A stretch of DNA of 13,861 nucleotides from contig JANOGB010000114.1 in NCBI GenBank assembly GCA_031413955.1, positions 1 through 13,861 of the forward strand, read 5' to 3'. The notes below the pieces were generated by a model that saw only the letters and a list, made by a program, of their open reading frames with translations, did not search any database and was not told where the DNA came from. The stretch is from JABFRZ01 sp031413955. GTDB lineage: Bacteria; Planctomycetota; UBA1135; GCA-002686595. A program made the translations under genes and the position numbers. Of this stretch, positions 7,095 to 13,584 are shown piece by piece (position 1 is the first letter of the stretch; each line of letters starts with the position of its first letter).

Positions 7095-8117
7095 TCAGCG
7101 CTCGGCCTTGGCTTCGGAGCTGCGCCCGGCGAGCTCGCGCAAGAGCTCGCGCTGGCGTGGGCTCAGCTCGGCCGGCAGCACCAGCCGTACGACGGCGTGG
7201 AGGTCGCCGCGCCCGCCTTCGGGGTTCGCGAAGCCCTGGCCGCGCAGGCGCAGCCGTGTTCCGGCCGCAGTCTCCGGCGGCACGCTCACGCTCGCCAGGC
7301 CGTGCGGCGTGCGCACCTCGGCCTTGGTGCCGAGGAACGCGTCCCAGGGCGTGACCGGGAGCTCGGCCTCGAGGTCGTCGCCGTTCAGGCGGTAGCTCGC
7401 GTCGGAGTCGATGCGCAACGTCAAGTACAGGTCGCCGGGAGCGCCACCCTCGCCGGGCTCGCCGAGTCCCTTCAGGCGCAGCTCGAGCCCGTCGCGCACG
7501 AGCTCGGGAATGGTGAGCTCGACGCGTTTCTCGGAGTGCACCTGACCGACCCCGGCGCAGGTCGGGCACACGTGCTCTCGCCCGGAACCTGCGCCGACGA
7601 AACCGTCGCCGCCGCAGCGCGGGCAGGCAGCCACGGCTGGCACGGTGAAGCTCGATTTTCCGCGCTGGATCGCCTGCGTGGCCGACAGGTGCAGCTCGGC
7701 ACGCACGTCGGCGCCGCGCTGGCGAAAGCGCGCGTGACTCCGTCCGGCGCCGGCGAAATCGTGGCGCACCTGGTCGCCGAACAGGCTCGCGAAGAAGTCC
7801 GAGAAGCCGCCGTGCCCGCCGAAGGTGCGCTCGAACTCCTCCGGGCTCGTGGTGCGCGCGCCCGGCGGCGGGGCGAAGTCCTGGCCCTGCTTCCAGTGCT
7901 CGCCGAAGCGATCGTAGCGCTTGCGCTTCTCCGGATCCGAGAGCACCTCGTAGGCCTCGCTGATGCGCTTGAACTTCTCCTCCGCCTGCGCCTTCTTGCC
8001 CTCCTTGTGGCGGTCGGGGTGCCACTCGAGCGCGAGCTTGCGGTAGGCGCTCTTGATCTCCTCCGGCTGCGCGTCGCGCGCGACGCCGAGGGCTTCGTAG
8101 TAGTCCTGGAACTTCAC
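7095..8117 (-). CDS. DnaJ/CbpA-like J-domain co-chaperone with a half zinc region
   Basis: A 340-residue Hsp40 that would stimulate a DnaK-type ATPase in the cytoplasm. The J domain is residues 4-72 (DYYEALGV; HPD at 33-35; RYDRFGE). A short G/F-rich linker follows (FGGHGGFSDFFASLFGD, 99-115). The client-binding C-terminal domains are about 137-320. Type I DnaJ has four CxxCxGxG motifs binding two zinc ions. This protein has only two, CPRCGGDG (C165, C168) and CPTCAGVG (C184, C187), enough for one C4 zinc site, and they interrupt CTD I where DnaJ carries its zinc domain. The GTG start at 8117 is supported by AGGAAG 8 nt upstream and by the J domain beginning immediately after it. The in-frame ATG at 8348 would add 77 non-homologous residues overlapping the previous gene. 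It lies 19 nt after that gene's stop, so it is probably co-transcribed. Confidence 0.93.
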   Translation of the reverse strand: MKFQDYYEALGVARDAQPEEIKSAYRKLALEWHPDRHKEGKKAQAEEKFKRISEAYEVLSDPEKRKRYDRFGEHWKQGQDFAPPPGARTTSPEEFERTFGGHGGFSDFFASLFGDQVRHDFAGAGRSHARFRQRGADVRAELHLSATQAIQRGKSSFTVPAVAACPRCGGDGFVGAGSGREHVCPTCAGVGQVHSEKRVELTIPELVRDGLELRLKGLGEPGEGGAPGDLYLTLRIDSDASYRLNGDDLEAELPVTPWDAFLGTKAEVRTPHGLASVSVPPETAAGTRLRLRGQGFANPEGGRGDLHAVVRLVLPAELSPRQRELLRELAGRSSEAKAER

Positions 8118-8125
8118 GGCGCGCG

Positions 8126-8131
8126 CTTCCT
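8126..8131 (-). promoter_or_regulatory. Shine-Dalgarno site that decides the GTG start of the J-domain gene
   Basis: On the minus strand the bases read AGGAAG, 8 nt before the GTG at 8117. This is one of the better ribosome binding sites in the window and supports GTG over the far-upstream ATG. It lies in the 19-nt gap after the stop codon of the preceding gene. Confidence 0.65.
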
Positions 8132-8136
8132 GCGGC

Positions 8137-8958
8137 TCAGCGTCCCTCTTCCGGCGCTCCCGCGAGCGCACGCACCAGCGGATGCGCGTCGCGCTGCAAC
8201 TGCTGCGCGCGCGCGGCCGAGCGCAGGGCGGGCTCCTGGTTCGCGATCTCGGCCGCGTATAGCCGCGCCCACCAGCGCGGATGCCGCGCGAGGAGCTCCA
8301 GCTGTTCGAGGGCCTCGGGCGCCGAGAGCGGGAGACCTGCGCGCGCAACGAAGCCGAAGCGCACCTTCCAGAGCAGATCCGCCAGCTCGTGCTCGGCCCA
8401 CAGGAGCGGCCTCAGCTCGGCCGGGTCGCTGACCTGGGCGCGCGCGAGGGCGAGCAAGGCTGCCCCGGGATCGGTCTCGAACATGTGGCGCACCAGACCG
8501 AGCGGCGGGTCCAGCTCGAGCAACGGCCGATAGACCGTGAAGCTCGCGCCGCGGTCGAGCGAGCGGTCCTCGTATTCGCTGAGCACGTTGCCGAGCGCCT
8601 GGCGCAGCGGGCGATCCGCCGTTTCGAGCAGGGGCACGAGCGCGCGGATCACGTGCGCGGGCGGGATCGCGAGCTCGGCCAGCACGAAGCCGAGGAGCAT
8701 GGCCTCGCGCGTGTCGGTCGCCTGGTGCGAAAACAAGAACAGCTGCGGCACGAGGAGCTCGTGCTCGACGCCGGCGCTCGCTCGCAAGGCCTCCAGCGCG
8801 GCGCGCTGCTCCTCCGCGCTCGCAGAGGAGAGCAGGCGGCGAATACCGGCCTGGAGCGCCGCGTCCGGAGCGGGCAGGCCAGCGCGTGCAGCCTCTTGCG
8901 CGGCCGGAACGAGACACAGGGCCGTGAGCAGCGCGGCAGCGATTCTGGTGGGGATCAT
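8137..8958 (-). CDS. Exported helical-repeat (HEAT-like) protein of unknown function
   Basis: I do not recognise a named family. The 273-residue product begins with a signal-peptide-like stretch (MIPTRIAAALLTALCLVPA) followed by an Ala-rich region. The rest is almost entirely amphipathic helix, rich in Ala, Leu, Arg and Glu, with units such as SAEEQRAALEALRASAG (48-64) and VIRALVPLLETADRPLRQAL that resemble HEAT/armadillo-type repeats. No catalytic motif is visible, and the only cysteine is in the signal. The ATG at 8958 follows purine-rich AGAGAG by 7 bases and lies 19 nt after the hydrolase stop; the J-domain gene follows 19 nt downstream. The spacing implies an operon with both neighbours, but a functional link between an exported protein and a cytoplasmic co-chaperone is not obvious. 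A lipoprotein is unlikely, because the signal lacks a clear lipobox. Confidence 0.8.
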   Translation of the reverse strand: MIPTRIAAALLTALCLVPAAQEAARAGLPAPDAALQAGIRRLLSSASAEEQRAALEALRASAGVEHELLVPQLFLFSHQATDTREAMLLGFVLAELAIPPAHVIRALVPLLETADRPLRQALGNVLSEYEDRSLDRGASFTVYRPLLELDPPLGLVRHMFETDPGAALLALARAQVSDPAELRPLLWAEHELADLLWKVRFGFVARAGLPLSAPEALEQLELLARHPRWWARLYAAEIANQEPALRSAARAQQLQRDAHPLVRALAGAPEEGR

Positions 8959-8977
8959 GTGGGTCTCTCTGTCAGGC

Positions 8978-10135
8978 TCAGCGGCTCACGCGGGGTTCCA
9001 GCTCCGCGCGCATGAAATCGCGCACCTCGGTGAAGTCGTCGACCAAGAAGTGCGTCGCGCCGGCCCCCCAGAAGATCGTCTCGACGTCCAGGCCGCTCGA
9101 CCCCGGCTGCGACTGCGGCACCGGCCCGCCGTCCAGAAAAAAGTCGGCGAACGAGCCGCGCTGATAGTGGTTCGCGTGGAAGCCCGTGGTGAGCGGCTTG
9201 CGCAGCTCCCTGTCCAGGTCGACGTCGGAGTCGTTCTGCACGCCGTCGACGTAGGACGTGAAAGCGATGGTGAAGCTCCCGATCGTCGCGCGAAACGTGT
9301 CCAGGCGCTCGCACAGGTCGTAGGTCGAGCCGCCGCCGTGGCTGTAGCCGAAGATCGCGAGCGCGCCGACCGCGCGGTGCTGGATCGCGTTCACGACTTC
9401 GTCGAAGACCGGACCCGCGCCGGTGGCCGAGACCTCGTCCTCGTCGCGCATCAGCACGTCGTAGCCGCGCAGGTAGAGATCGATGCCCACCAGGAAGGTG
9501 CCGTGGTTCGGATCGGCCGGGATCTGCGGCGTCTGGCCCTCGCCGCCGAGGGCCACGACCAGGCCCTGGAAGGCGTGGAAGAGCAGGCGATCGAGCTCGA
9601 CGTCGACCTCGATCCCCGGCTCGAGCGCGCGCAGGCGGAGGGTCGCGAGCCCGGGCGTCGCACTGCCCCATTCGACCCACAGGGTCAGCGGGGACGCGCC
9701 CGCGAAGACGAGCGGCGCCGAGCGGTTGCCGATGAAGGCGAGCGCGCTCCCGGCCTGCTTGTCGCGCGTGCTCCACAGCGCGAGCTCCGGACCGCTGCGC
9801 TCGAGCACGAGGGTGGCGTCGCGGAGCGCGCGGCCGACGGCGAGCTCGACCAGGTCGTCCTCGCCCGACGGATCGAGCTCGCCCGGCGCGTTCACGCGGA
9901 TCCCGGGTCCGAGCTCGGGGTGTTGCTCGAACTCTTCCGGGACCCTCGTGCGCACGAACGGCGCGTACCCGGCGCCGTGCTGGGGCCGAAAGGCGGTCAG
10001 ACCCTGCGGCGCGCGCTGCGCGCGCTGGATCGGCGCTGCCCCCGCGGGAGCGGCGGCGAGCAGGGCGACGAGGTACGTCGTGAATAGCGGCGAAAGGAGC
10101 GTGGAGCCCACGCCCGGAATCCTAACCCGCCGCAC
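8978..10135 (-). CDS. Secreted alpha/beta-hydrolase-like protein (GYSHGGG nucleophile motif)
   Basis: The 385-residue product has a basic n-region (MRRVR) and a hydrophobic segment (about 16-33) ending in APAGAAP, so it is probably secreted or periplasmic. The C-terminal half looks like a serine hydrolase: strand VGALAIFG precedes the nucleophile elbow GYSHGGG (S265), and H362 in GATHFLVDD is the best catalytic His. D297 in SYVDGVQND is a possible acid, but this is uncertain. The N-terminal half (about 60-185) is a beta-rich domain with the phrase DPSGEDDLVEL, reminiscent of accessory domains in large planctomycete exported proteins; I cannot name it. The ATG at 10133-10135 lies 11 nt before the stop of the upstream cupin gene (14-nt overlap), which suggests translational coupling. 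No strong Shine-Dalgarno is present, and the start region overlaps a degenerate REP-like unit. Esterase or lipase activity is plausible but unproven. Confidence 0.82.
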   Translation of the reverse strand: MRRVRIPGVGSTLLSPLFTTYLVALLAAAPAGAAPIQRAQRAPQGLTAFRPQHGAGYAPFVRTRVPEEFEQHPELGPGIRVNAPGELDPSGEDDLVELAVGRALRDATLVLERSGPELALWSTRDKQAGSALAFIGNRSAPLVFAGASPLTLWVEWGSATPGLATLRLRALEPGIEVDVELDRLLFHAFQGLVVALGGEGQTPQIPADPNHGTFLVGIDLYLRGYDVLMRDEDEVSATGAGPVFDEVVNAIQHRAVGALAIFGYSHGGGSTYDLCERLDTFRATIGSFTIAFTSYVDGVQNDSDVDLDRELRKPLTTGFHANHYQRGSFADFFLDGGPVPQSQPGSSGLDVETIFWGAGATHFLVDDFTEVRDFMRAELEPRVSR

Positions 10136-11264
10136 GGTCCGGCTCGACGCCGGCGTTCCCGGGGAGAGTGCTCGCGGAGCGCAAGGCGACCTCGAGGAGC
10201 TCCAGATCGTGCGAGCTCGCGCGGAAAGCGTGCCGCAACCCTGCCGGCAGCACGAACGCGTCGCCGGCGGTGAGCCGCTCTTCTCCGTGGCCGCCGCACT
10301 CGAGCTCGAGCCTGCCCTGCAGCACGAACACGAAGCGGAGCTCGGCCCGGTGCCCGCGCGGATCCGCGCGTCCCGCGCTCGCGACGCGCGTCACGTGGAC
10401 GTCGGCGATCCCGCCCGTCGCGGCCGCGAGCCCCAGGTCGCGCGCCTCGAAGCCGTCGAAGCGCCACGGTCTCCACGTGGCCGTGGCACGCTGGTGGCGC
10501 ACGAAGCGCTGGCCCGCGAACTCGCGCTCGCGCCGCACGACCGGCGTGGGCAGCGCGAGCTCGTGCTCGACGCGCGTCTCGTGCTCGGCCGGCGAGCTGA
10601 CCTCGATGACTTCCAGGCCCGGCGAGCTCTCCAGCACGCGGTGGCGGATGCGCGGCGGCTGCAACACGCAGTCGCCGGCCGCGAGCACGAACGGCTCACC
10701 CTGGTCCTCGTACACCACGCGCACCCAGCCCGCGCGACAGTAGATCATCTGGAAGCGCACCTCGTGGAAGTGCACGTAGTCGCTGACGGGTCCGCCCTCC
10801 GGAATGCGGATGTGGGCGGCGCCGAGGAAGCCGCCGAGCTGGCCTGGAAGGAGCTCGCGGTACTGCATCCCCGCGCGCCCTTCGATCCAGGACGCGTCCG
10901 CCTGCATGCGCGTCAGCAGGAAGCCCTGGTGCGGCGGCAGCGCTGGCCGAGCGTCCGTTGCCGCGGCATTCTCGGCCGCGCAGGGGGCCAGCTCGATGCG
11001 CGTGCCGTTCGGCGCGACCAGCGCCGGAGCTCCGCCGGCAAGAGCAGCGGGGTCGTTGCACGCGAGTCGCAGCACCCCGGGCGTCCCGTCGTGCCCGCGC
11101 TGCAAGCGCAAGCGCAGGCCGTATCCGCTGACAAGCGCGACCGCCGGATCGCCGGCCGGGAAGATCGCGTCCAGGCGAAACCCCAACCGCTCGGTGAAGA
11201 ACGCGAGCGTTGGCCCCAGCTCGACGCACGGGATCACGGTCTCCGCGACCTGCACGTTCGACAT
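10122..11264 (-). CDS. VOC-cupin-cupin three-domain fusion protein
   Basis: The 380-residue cytoplasmic protein joins a glyoxalase/VOC-like half (about 1-95: IPCVELGPTLAFFTERLGF and APNGTRIEL) to two cupin barrels. Cupin 1 (about 155-225) has HFHEVRFQ (H165, H167), GDCVLQPP and H208. Cupin 2 (about 288-362) has HRAELRFVFVLQGRLE (H305, E308), then GDAFVLPAGLRH (H345). These residues fit two partial metal sites. The VOC part has only one beta-alpha unit pair and lacks obvious metal ligands, so it may be structural or bind a substrate. A dioxygenase, isomerase or small-molecule sensor are all possible; the substrate is unknown. The ATG at 11264 starts exactly at the VOC fold; an in-frame ATG at 11351 would run translation through the palindromic repeat. 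The last about 14 residues (TLPGNAGVEPDRAAG) are probably repeat-derived. The gene stands 124 nt after the anti-sigma gene and overlaps the hydrolase gene downstream. Confidence 0.85.
   Translation of the reverse strand: MSNVQVAETVIPCVELGPTLAFFTERLGFRLDAIFPAGDPAVALVSGYGLRLRLQRGHDGTPGVLRLACNDPAALAGGAPALVAPNGTRIELAPCAAENAAATDARPALPPHQGFLLTRMQADASWIEGRAGMQYRELLPGQLGGFLGAAHIRIPEGGPVSDYVHFHEVRFQMIYCRAGWVRVVYEDQGEPFVLAAGDCVLQPPRIRHRVLESSPGLEVIEVSSPAEHETRVEHELALPTPVVRREREFAGQRFVRHQRATATWRPWRFDGFEARDLGLAAATGGIADVHVTRVASAGRADPRGHRAELRFVFVLQGRLELECGGHGEERLTAGDAFVLPAGLRHAFRASSHDLELLEVALRSASTLPGNAGVEPDRAAG
10139..10160 (-). repeat. Degenerate REP-like unit at the cupin-hydrolase overlap
   Basis: On the minus strand this reads GGGAACG, then a 5-bp hairpin CCGGC-GTCGA-GCCGG. 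It shares an exact 16-base block (plus strand GGCGTTCCCGGGGAGA, 10152-10167 here and 1283-1298 in element A), running from inside the unit to outside it. Both copies are read in the same frame as LPGNA. The hairpin loop differs from the other units, so this is a diverged copy or a partial coincidence. Confidence 0.45.
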
Positions 11265-11287
11265 GCCCCGAGCATAGCGCTCACCCT

Positions 11288-11388
11288 GGGAGCGCCGGGC
11301 TCCAGCCCGGCTCTTCTCTCCGTCTCTCCTCTTCTCCCCTGCGGCAAGCACGAAGACGAAGAGCCAGGCTGGAGCCTGGCGCTCCCGG
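11288..11388. repeat. REPIN-like element B, between anti-sigma and VOC-cupin genes
   Basis: Left unit 11288-11315 matches element A base for base over GGGAGC plus the GCCGGGCT-CC-AGCCCGGC hairpin and the CTCTT that follows. Right unit 11359-11388 is inverted, with hairpin GCCAGGCT-GG-AGCCTGGC followed by GCTCCC. The spacer is 43 bases and differs from that of element A. Total length is 101 bp. It begins directly after the anti-sigma stop codon and ends 23 bases before the VOC-cupin start, so it may also act as a transcript boundary or structured leader. Confidence 0.88.
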
Positions 11389-11844
11389 CTACAGCCGCTC
11401 GAGCCGCTCGCGCAGCGGCCCCGGCAGCCCGCGCATCACACCCTCCGTCACGCGCGTCGTGTCGGCCAACAGATTCTCCGCCTCGAGGCGCAAGTTGCCC
11501 TCGACCTCTCCGGGCAAGGAGAGCACGCGCGTGCCGGCGTCGAACAGGCCGCGCCCGAGCGCGACCATCCCGGCGCGCTCCGCGCGAGCCTCCTCGCGCC
11601 GTGTGAGCCACCAGGCACTGCACAGGACCAGCGCCGCGGCGGCAGCCGCGATCCAGGAACCCCAGCGCTCGGCGCCGCGCGCAACGAGCGGCTCGACCGG
11701 CGCAACGAGCGCGGGCGTCGCGCGCAACTCGGCCAGGATGCGCCCGCGCAGCGCGCGCGGCGGACGGGGCCCGAAGGCGGCGGCACCGGCGCGCAGGCGC
11801 TGCTCGAGCTCGGCGTGGTCGCGGGAAGAAGAGAACAGGCTCAT
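11389..11844 (-). CDS. Probable membrane anti-sigma factor, no zinc motif
   Basis: The 151-residue protein has a short cytoplasmic N-terminal part (1-62) with a helix-rich stretch (ELEQRLRAGAAAF; RALRGRILAELRA), one membrane helix (about 64-80, WIAAAAAALVLCSAWWL) and a C-terminal part (about 85-151) outside the cytoplasm. The layout and its position directly after an ECF sigma gene point to an anti-sigma factor. It lacks the HxxxCxxC zinc motif of the ZAS class, so sequence alone does not prove the role. The start at 11844 makes an ATGA overlap with the sigma stop codon, and GGGAGG lies 6 bases upstream, both signs of translational coupling that would keep the partners in balance. The longer ORF beginning at 12348 is a shadow of the sigma gene. 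The TAG stop at 11389-11391 directly touches the palindromic repeat. Confidence 0.75.
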   Translation of the reverse strand: MSLFSSSRDHAELEQRLRAGAAAFGPRPPRALRGRILAELRATPALVAPVEPLVARGAERWGSWIAAAAAALVLCSAWWLTRREEARAERAGMVALGRGLFDAGTRVLSLPGEVEGNLRLEAENLLADTTRVTEGVMRGLPGPLRERLERL

Positions 11845-12530
11845 GGCAGGCCTCCCATACTTTCCTTGGCAAAGGCGGGATGATCGAGTGCCGCGGGCGG
11901 GCGCTGGCCGCGCTCCTCGAGCGCGTCGCCCAGGCGCCCACGGGCGCGGAAGAGCAGCACGCGTACGGTCACGGCGGGCCGACCGAGGATCGTGCCGATC
12001 TCCTCCATCGACAGATCCTCGGCGTAGCGCAGCCACAGGGCCGAGCGCTCCTCGGGTCGCAGGATGCGCGTGGCAGTCTCCCACAGCGCGCGGCCCTCGT
12101 CGCGCTCGGCCGCCTGGTGCGCTGGATCCTGACCGGCCGGGACGCTCGCGATCTCGGCCTCCGCGCCGGAGAGCGACGGCCCTCTGCCCCGCGCGCGCCG
12201 CGCGCTGATGCACAGCCGCTCGGCCAGCGTGTAGAGCCAGGTCGAGAAGCGCCAGCGCGCATCGTAGTGCGCGAGCTTTTGCCAGGCGCGCAAGAACGCC
12301 TCCTGCGTCAGGTCCTCGGCCGCGGCCGCGTCGTGCGTGCGCATCCATAGGAAGCGGTAGAGCGGGGCCTCGAAGCGAGCCACCAGCGCCTCGAAGGCCT
12401 GGACGGAACCACCCTGGGCCTCGAGCGCGAGGGCCTCGGCGCTGTGAGTCGGGCGCTCTGCGCTGTGCGTCGGGCGCGCAGCGCTGTGAATCGGGCGCGC
12501 AGCGCTCGGGTCGGGTCGGGATCCGTCCAT
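11841..12530 (-). CDS. ECF-type RNA polymerase sigma factor
   Basis: The 229-residue protein has sigma region 2 at about 46-112 (AFEALVARFEAPLYRFLW, EDLTQEAFLRAWQKL, FSTWLYTLAERLCI) and region 4 at about 153-203 (RPEERSALWLRYAEDLSMEEIGTILGRPAVTVR), with no region 3, as in ECF/sigma-24 factors. The EDLTQEAFLRAW core and the SMEEIGTILGR helix-turn-helix are diagnostic. The N-terminus (8-31) contains three 7-residue repeats of the type SA(A/E)RP(I/T)H, encoded by 21-bp tandem DNA repeats. The ATG at 12530 has GGAGG only 1 base upstream, too close for a normal ribosome binding site, so the start is somewhat uncertain; no better ATG exists before region 2. It is 16 nt after the secreted-protein gene and overlaps the anti-sigma gene by ATGA. 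The three genes probably form one envelope-stress or signalling operon. The target promoters are unknown. Confidence 0.93.
   Translation of the reverse strand: MDGSRPDPSAARPIHSAARPTHSAERPTHSAEALALEAQGGSVQAFEALVARFEAPLYRFLWMRTHDAAAAEDLTQEAFLRAWQKLAHYDARWRFSTWLYTLAERLCISARRARGRGPSLSGAEAEIASVPAGQDPAHQAAERDEGRALWETATRILRPEERSALWLRYAEDLSMEEIGTILGRPAVTVRVLLFRARGRLGDALEERGQRPPAALDHPAFAKESMGGLP
11851..11856 (-). promoter_or_regulatory. Strong Shine-Dalgarno site for the anti-sigma gene, inside the sigma gene
   Basis: On the minus strand the bases read GGGAGG, 6 nt before the ATG at 11844. The site is within the last codons of the sigma gene (encoding MGGLP). It supports the 151-residue anti-sigma start and efficient coupled translation. 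Confidence 0.7.
12439..12506 (-). repeat. 21-bp tandem repeat, three units, in the sigma factor gene
   Basis: Units at 12439-12459, 12460-12480 and 12481-12501 share GCGCTGTG followed by a TCGGGCGC core and differ at a few bases; a partial fourth unit (GCGCT) ends at 12506. They encode the repeated 7-residue unit SA(A/E)RP(I/T)H at the N-terminus of the sigma factor. The unit length keeps the frame when copy number changes. Confidence 0.9.
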
Positions 12531-12546
12531 GCCTCCGGGATCCAGT

Positions 12547-13584
12547 CTACTTGATCTTGACCTTGGTTCGCTTGACCTTGACCCGCTCGCCCGCCGCGTC
12601 GGCGTTCTCGTCCTCGTCGCCGCCCTGGTCCTCGCCATCGTGGAGGGCCTGCAGGATCTCGAGCAGGCGCTGGACCTCGAACTCGAAGTCCATCTCGAGC
12701 GCGCTGCCGCGCGTGCTCAGCCGGATCCCGGTCAGGACCTCGAGCAGCTCCTTCATCTCGCCGCCCGCGAGGCGCGCGAGCGAGATCAGGCCGTTGAGCA
12801 CGTTGGAGATGTTGAGCGCGTCCTCGGCCGAGCCGGTGTTCACGCCCATGTGCGCCCTCAGGAAACCGCCCGCCTCCCCCAGATCGACCTGAATCCCCTG
12901 CGCCAATCCGAGGACTTGGGAGGCGGGCGTGAACTCGTCGAGGTGCGGGATCTCGGCCGCGGCCAGGTACAGGAACGAGCCCTTGGCCGGCGCGAGCGTG
13001 AGCAGCATGCCGGCGCTCGCGTGGCTCGGATCCTCGCCGCGCAGAACGCGCGCAGCCCGGACCGCGCTCGCCTCGTTGCTGGCCAGCACGACCACGCGCT
13101 CGGCACCGGCCGCGTGGATGTAGGCAAACATGCGCTCTTCGTCGTCGTCTTGCCCCTTCCCGGAATGGTGCTCGCCCCAGGTGTGGAGCTCGATCCCGGA
13201 GCTGGTGACCGCGCGGTAGCCGCGCTCGGTCTTGAGCTTGACGAGGGCCTCGTCGACCTTGGTCGTGCTGGAGAAGAGCACCACGGTCGGGTCCTCCTCC
13301 TGCTCGACCTTGTAGAGCGTGACGGCGCGCACGTCGGTCAGCGGGTCGATGCCGAACTCGTCGCGGATGCCGTCGAGCTCCTCGATATCGATTCCCACGT
13401 CATCGAGGTCCAGGTCCTCGCCCTTCTCCAAGACGTGCTTCCAGAGCTGCGTCTGCTTGAGGCCGTCCAGGTCGATGTGCACGACGAAGTCGACGTCGGC
13501 GGGCAGGCGCTCGCGCTTCAGCTCGTCGGACGGATGCGCGGCGGTGGCGAGCCAGGCGAAGCTGGCCAGGAGCAGATTCTTCAT
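12547..13584 (-). CDS. Exported protein of unknown function, first gene of the sigma operon
   Basis: I do not recognise a named family. The 345-residue product has a short signal peptide (MKNLLLASFAWLATAAH, cleavage probably near 16-17). The mature part has alternating strands and helices, including DVDFVVHIDLDGLKQT (30-45), ERVVVLASNEASAVRAARVL (162-181) and KGSFLYLAAAEIPHLDEF (201-218). The pattern resembles planctomycete exported proteins in which HIDLDGL-type strands begin each half, and an internal duplication is possible. The C-terminus has an acidic run (DGEDQGGDEDENADA, 316-330) followed by a basic tail (KVKRTKVKIK), an unusual charge switch. No catalytic motif and no cysteine was seen. 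A GGAAGAAA tract lies 8-10 bases before the ATG at 13584. The sigma gene follows 16 nt downstream, so this protein may be the signal input, or a target, of that sigma/anti-sigma pair; this is inference from position. Confidence 0.82.
   Translation of the reverse strand: MKNLLLASFAWLATAAHPSDELKRERLPADVDFVVHIDLDGLKQTQLWKHVLEKGEDLDLDDVGIDIEELDGIRDEFGIDPLTDVRAVTLYKVEQEEDPTVVLFSSTTKVDEALVKLKTERGYRAVTSSGIELHTWGEHHSGKGQDDDEERMFAYIHAAGAERVVVLASNEASAVRAARVLRGEDPSHASAGMLLTLAPAKGSFLYLAAAEIPHLDEFTPASQVLGLAQGIQVDLGEAGGFLRAHMGVNTGSAEDALNISNVLNGLISLARLAGGEMKELLEVLTGIRLSTRGSALEMDFEFEVQRLLEILQALHDGEDQGGDEDENADAAGERVKVKRTKVKIK

Noticed and set aside
8118..8348. An N-terminal extension of the J-domain protein from the ATG at 8348
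   Set aside because: The added 77 residues are Arg/Ser-rich shadow sequence inside the preceding gene; a GTG with a good ribosome site starts right at the J domain.
11265..11351. A longer VOC-cupin start at the ATG at 11351
   Set aside because: The extra residues are encoded by a REPIN-like unit outside the domain; the VOC fold starts at the ATG at 11264.
9483..11606. A 707-codon plus-strand frame across three minus-strand genes
   Set aside because: It runs through gene boundaries and both intergenic repeats and has no recognisable domain; it is a shadow of the hydrolase and cupin genes.
11389..11844. Zinc-binding (ZAS) anti-sigma factor
   Set aside because: The only cysteine is inside the membrane helix and there is no HxxxCxxC motif; the anti-sigma call rests on position and layout only.
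11845..12348. An N-terminal extension of the anti-sigma protein from the ATG at 12348
   Set aside because: It is entirely inside the sigma gene in another frame; the ATGA overlap and GGGAGG site support the short form.
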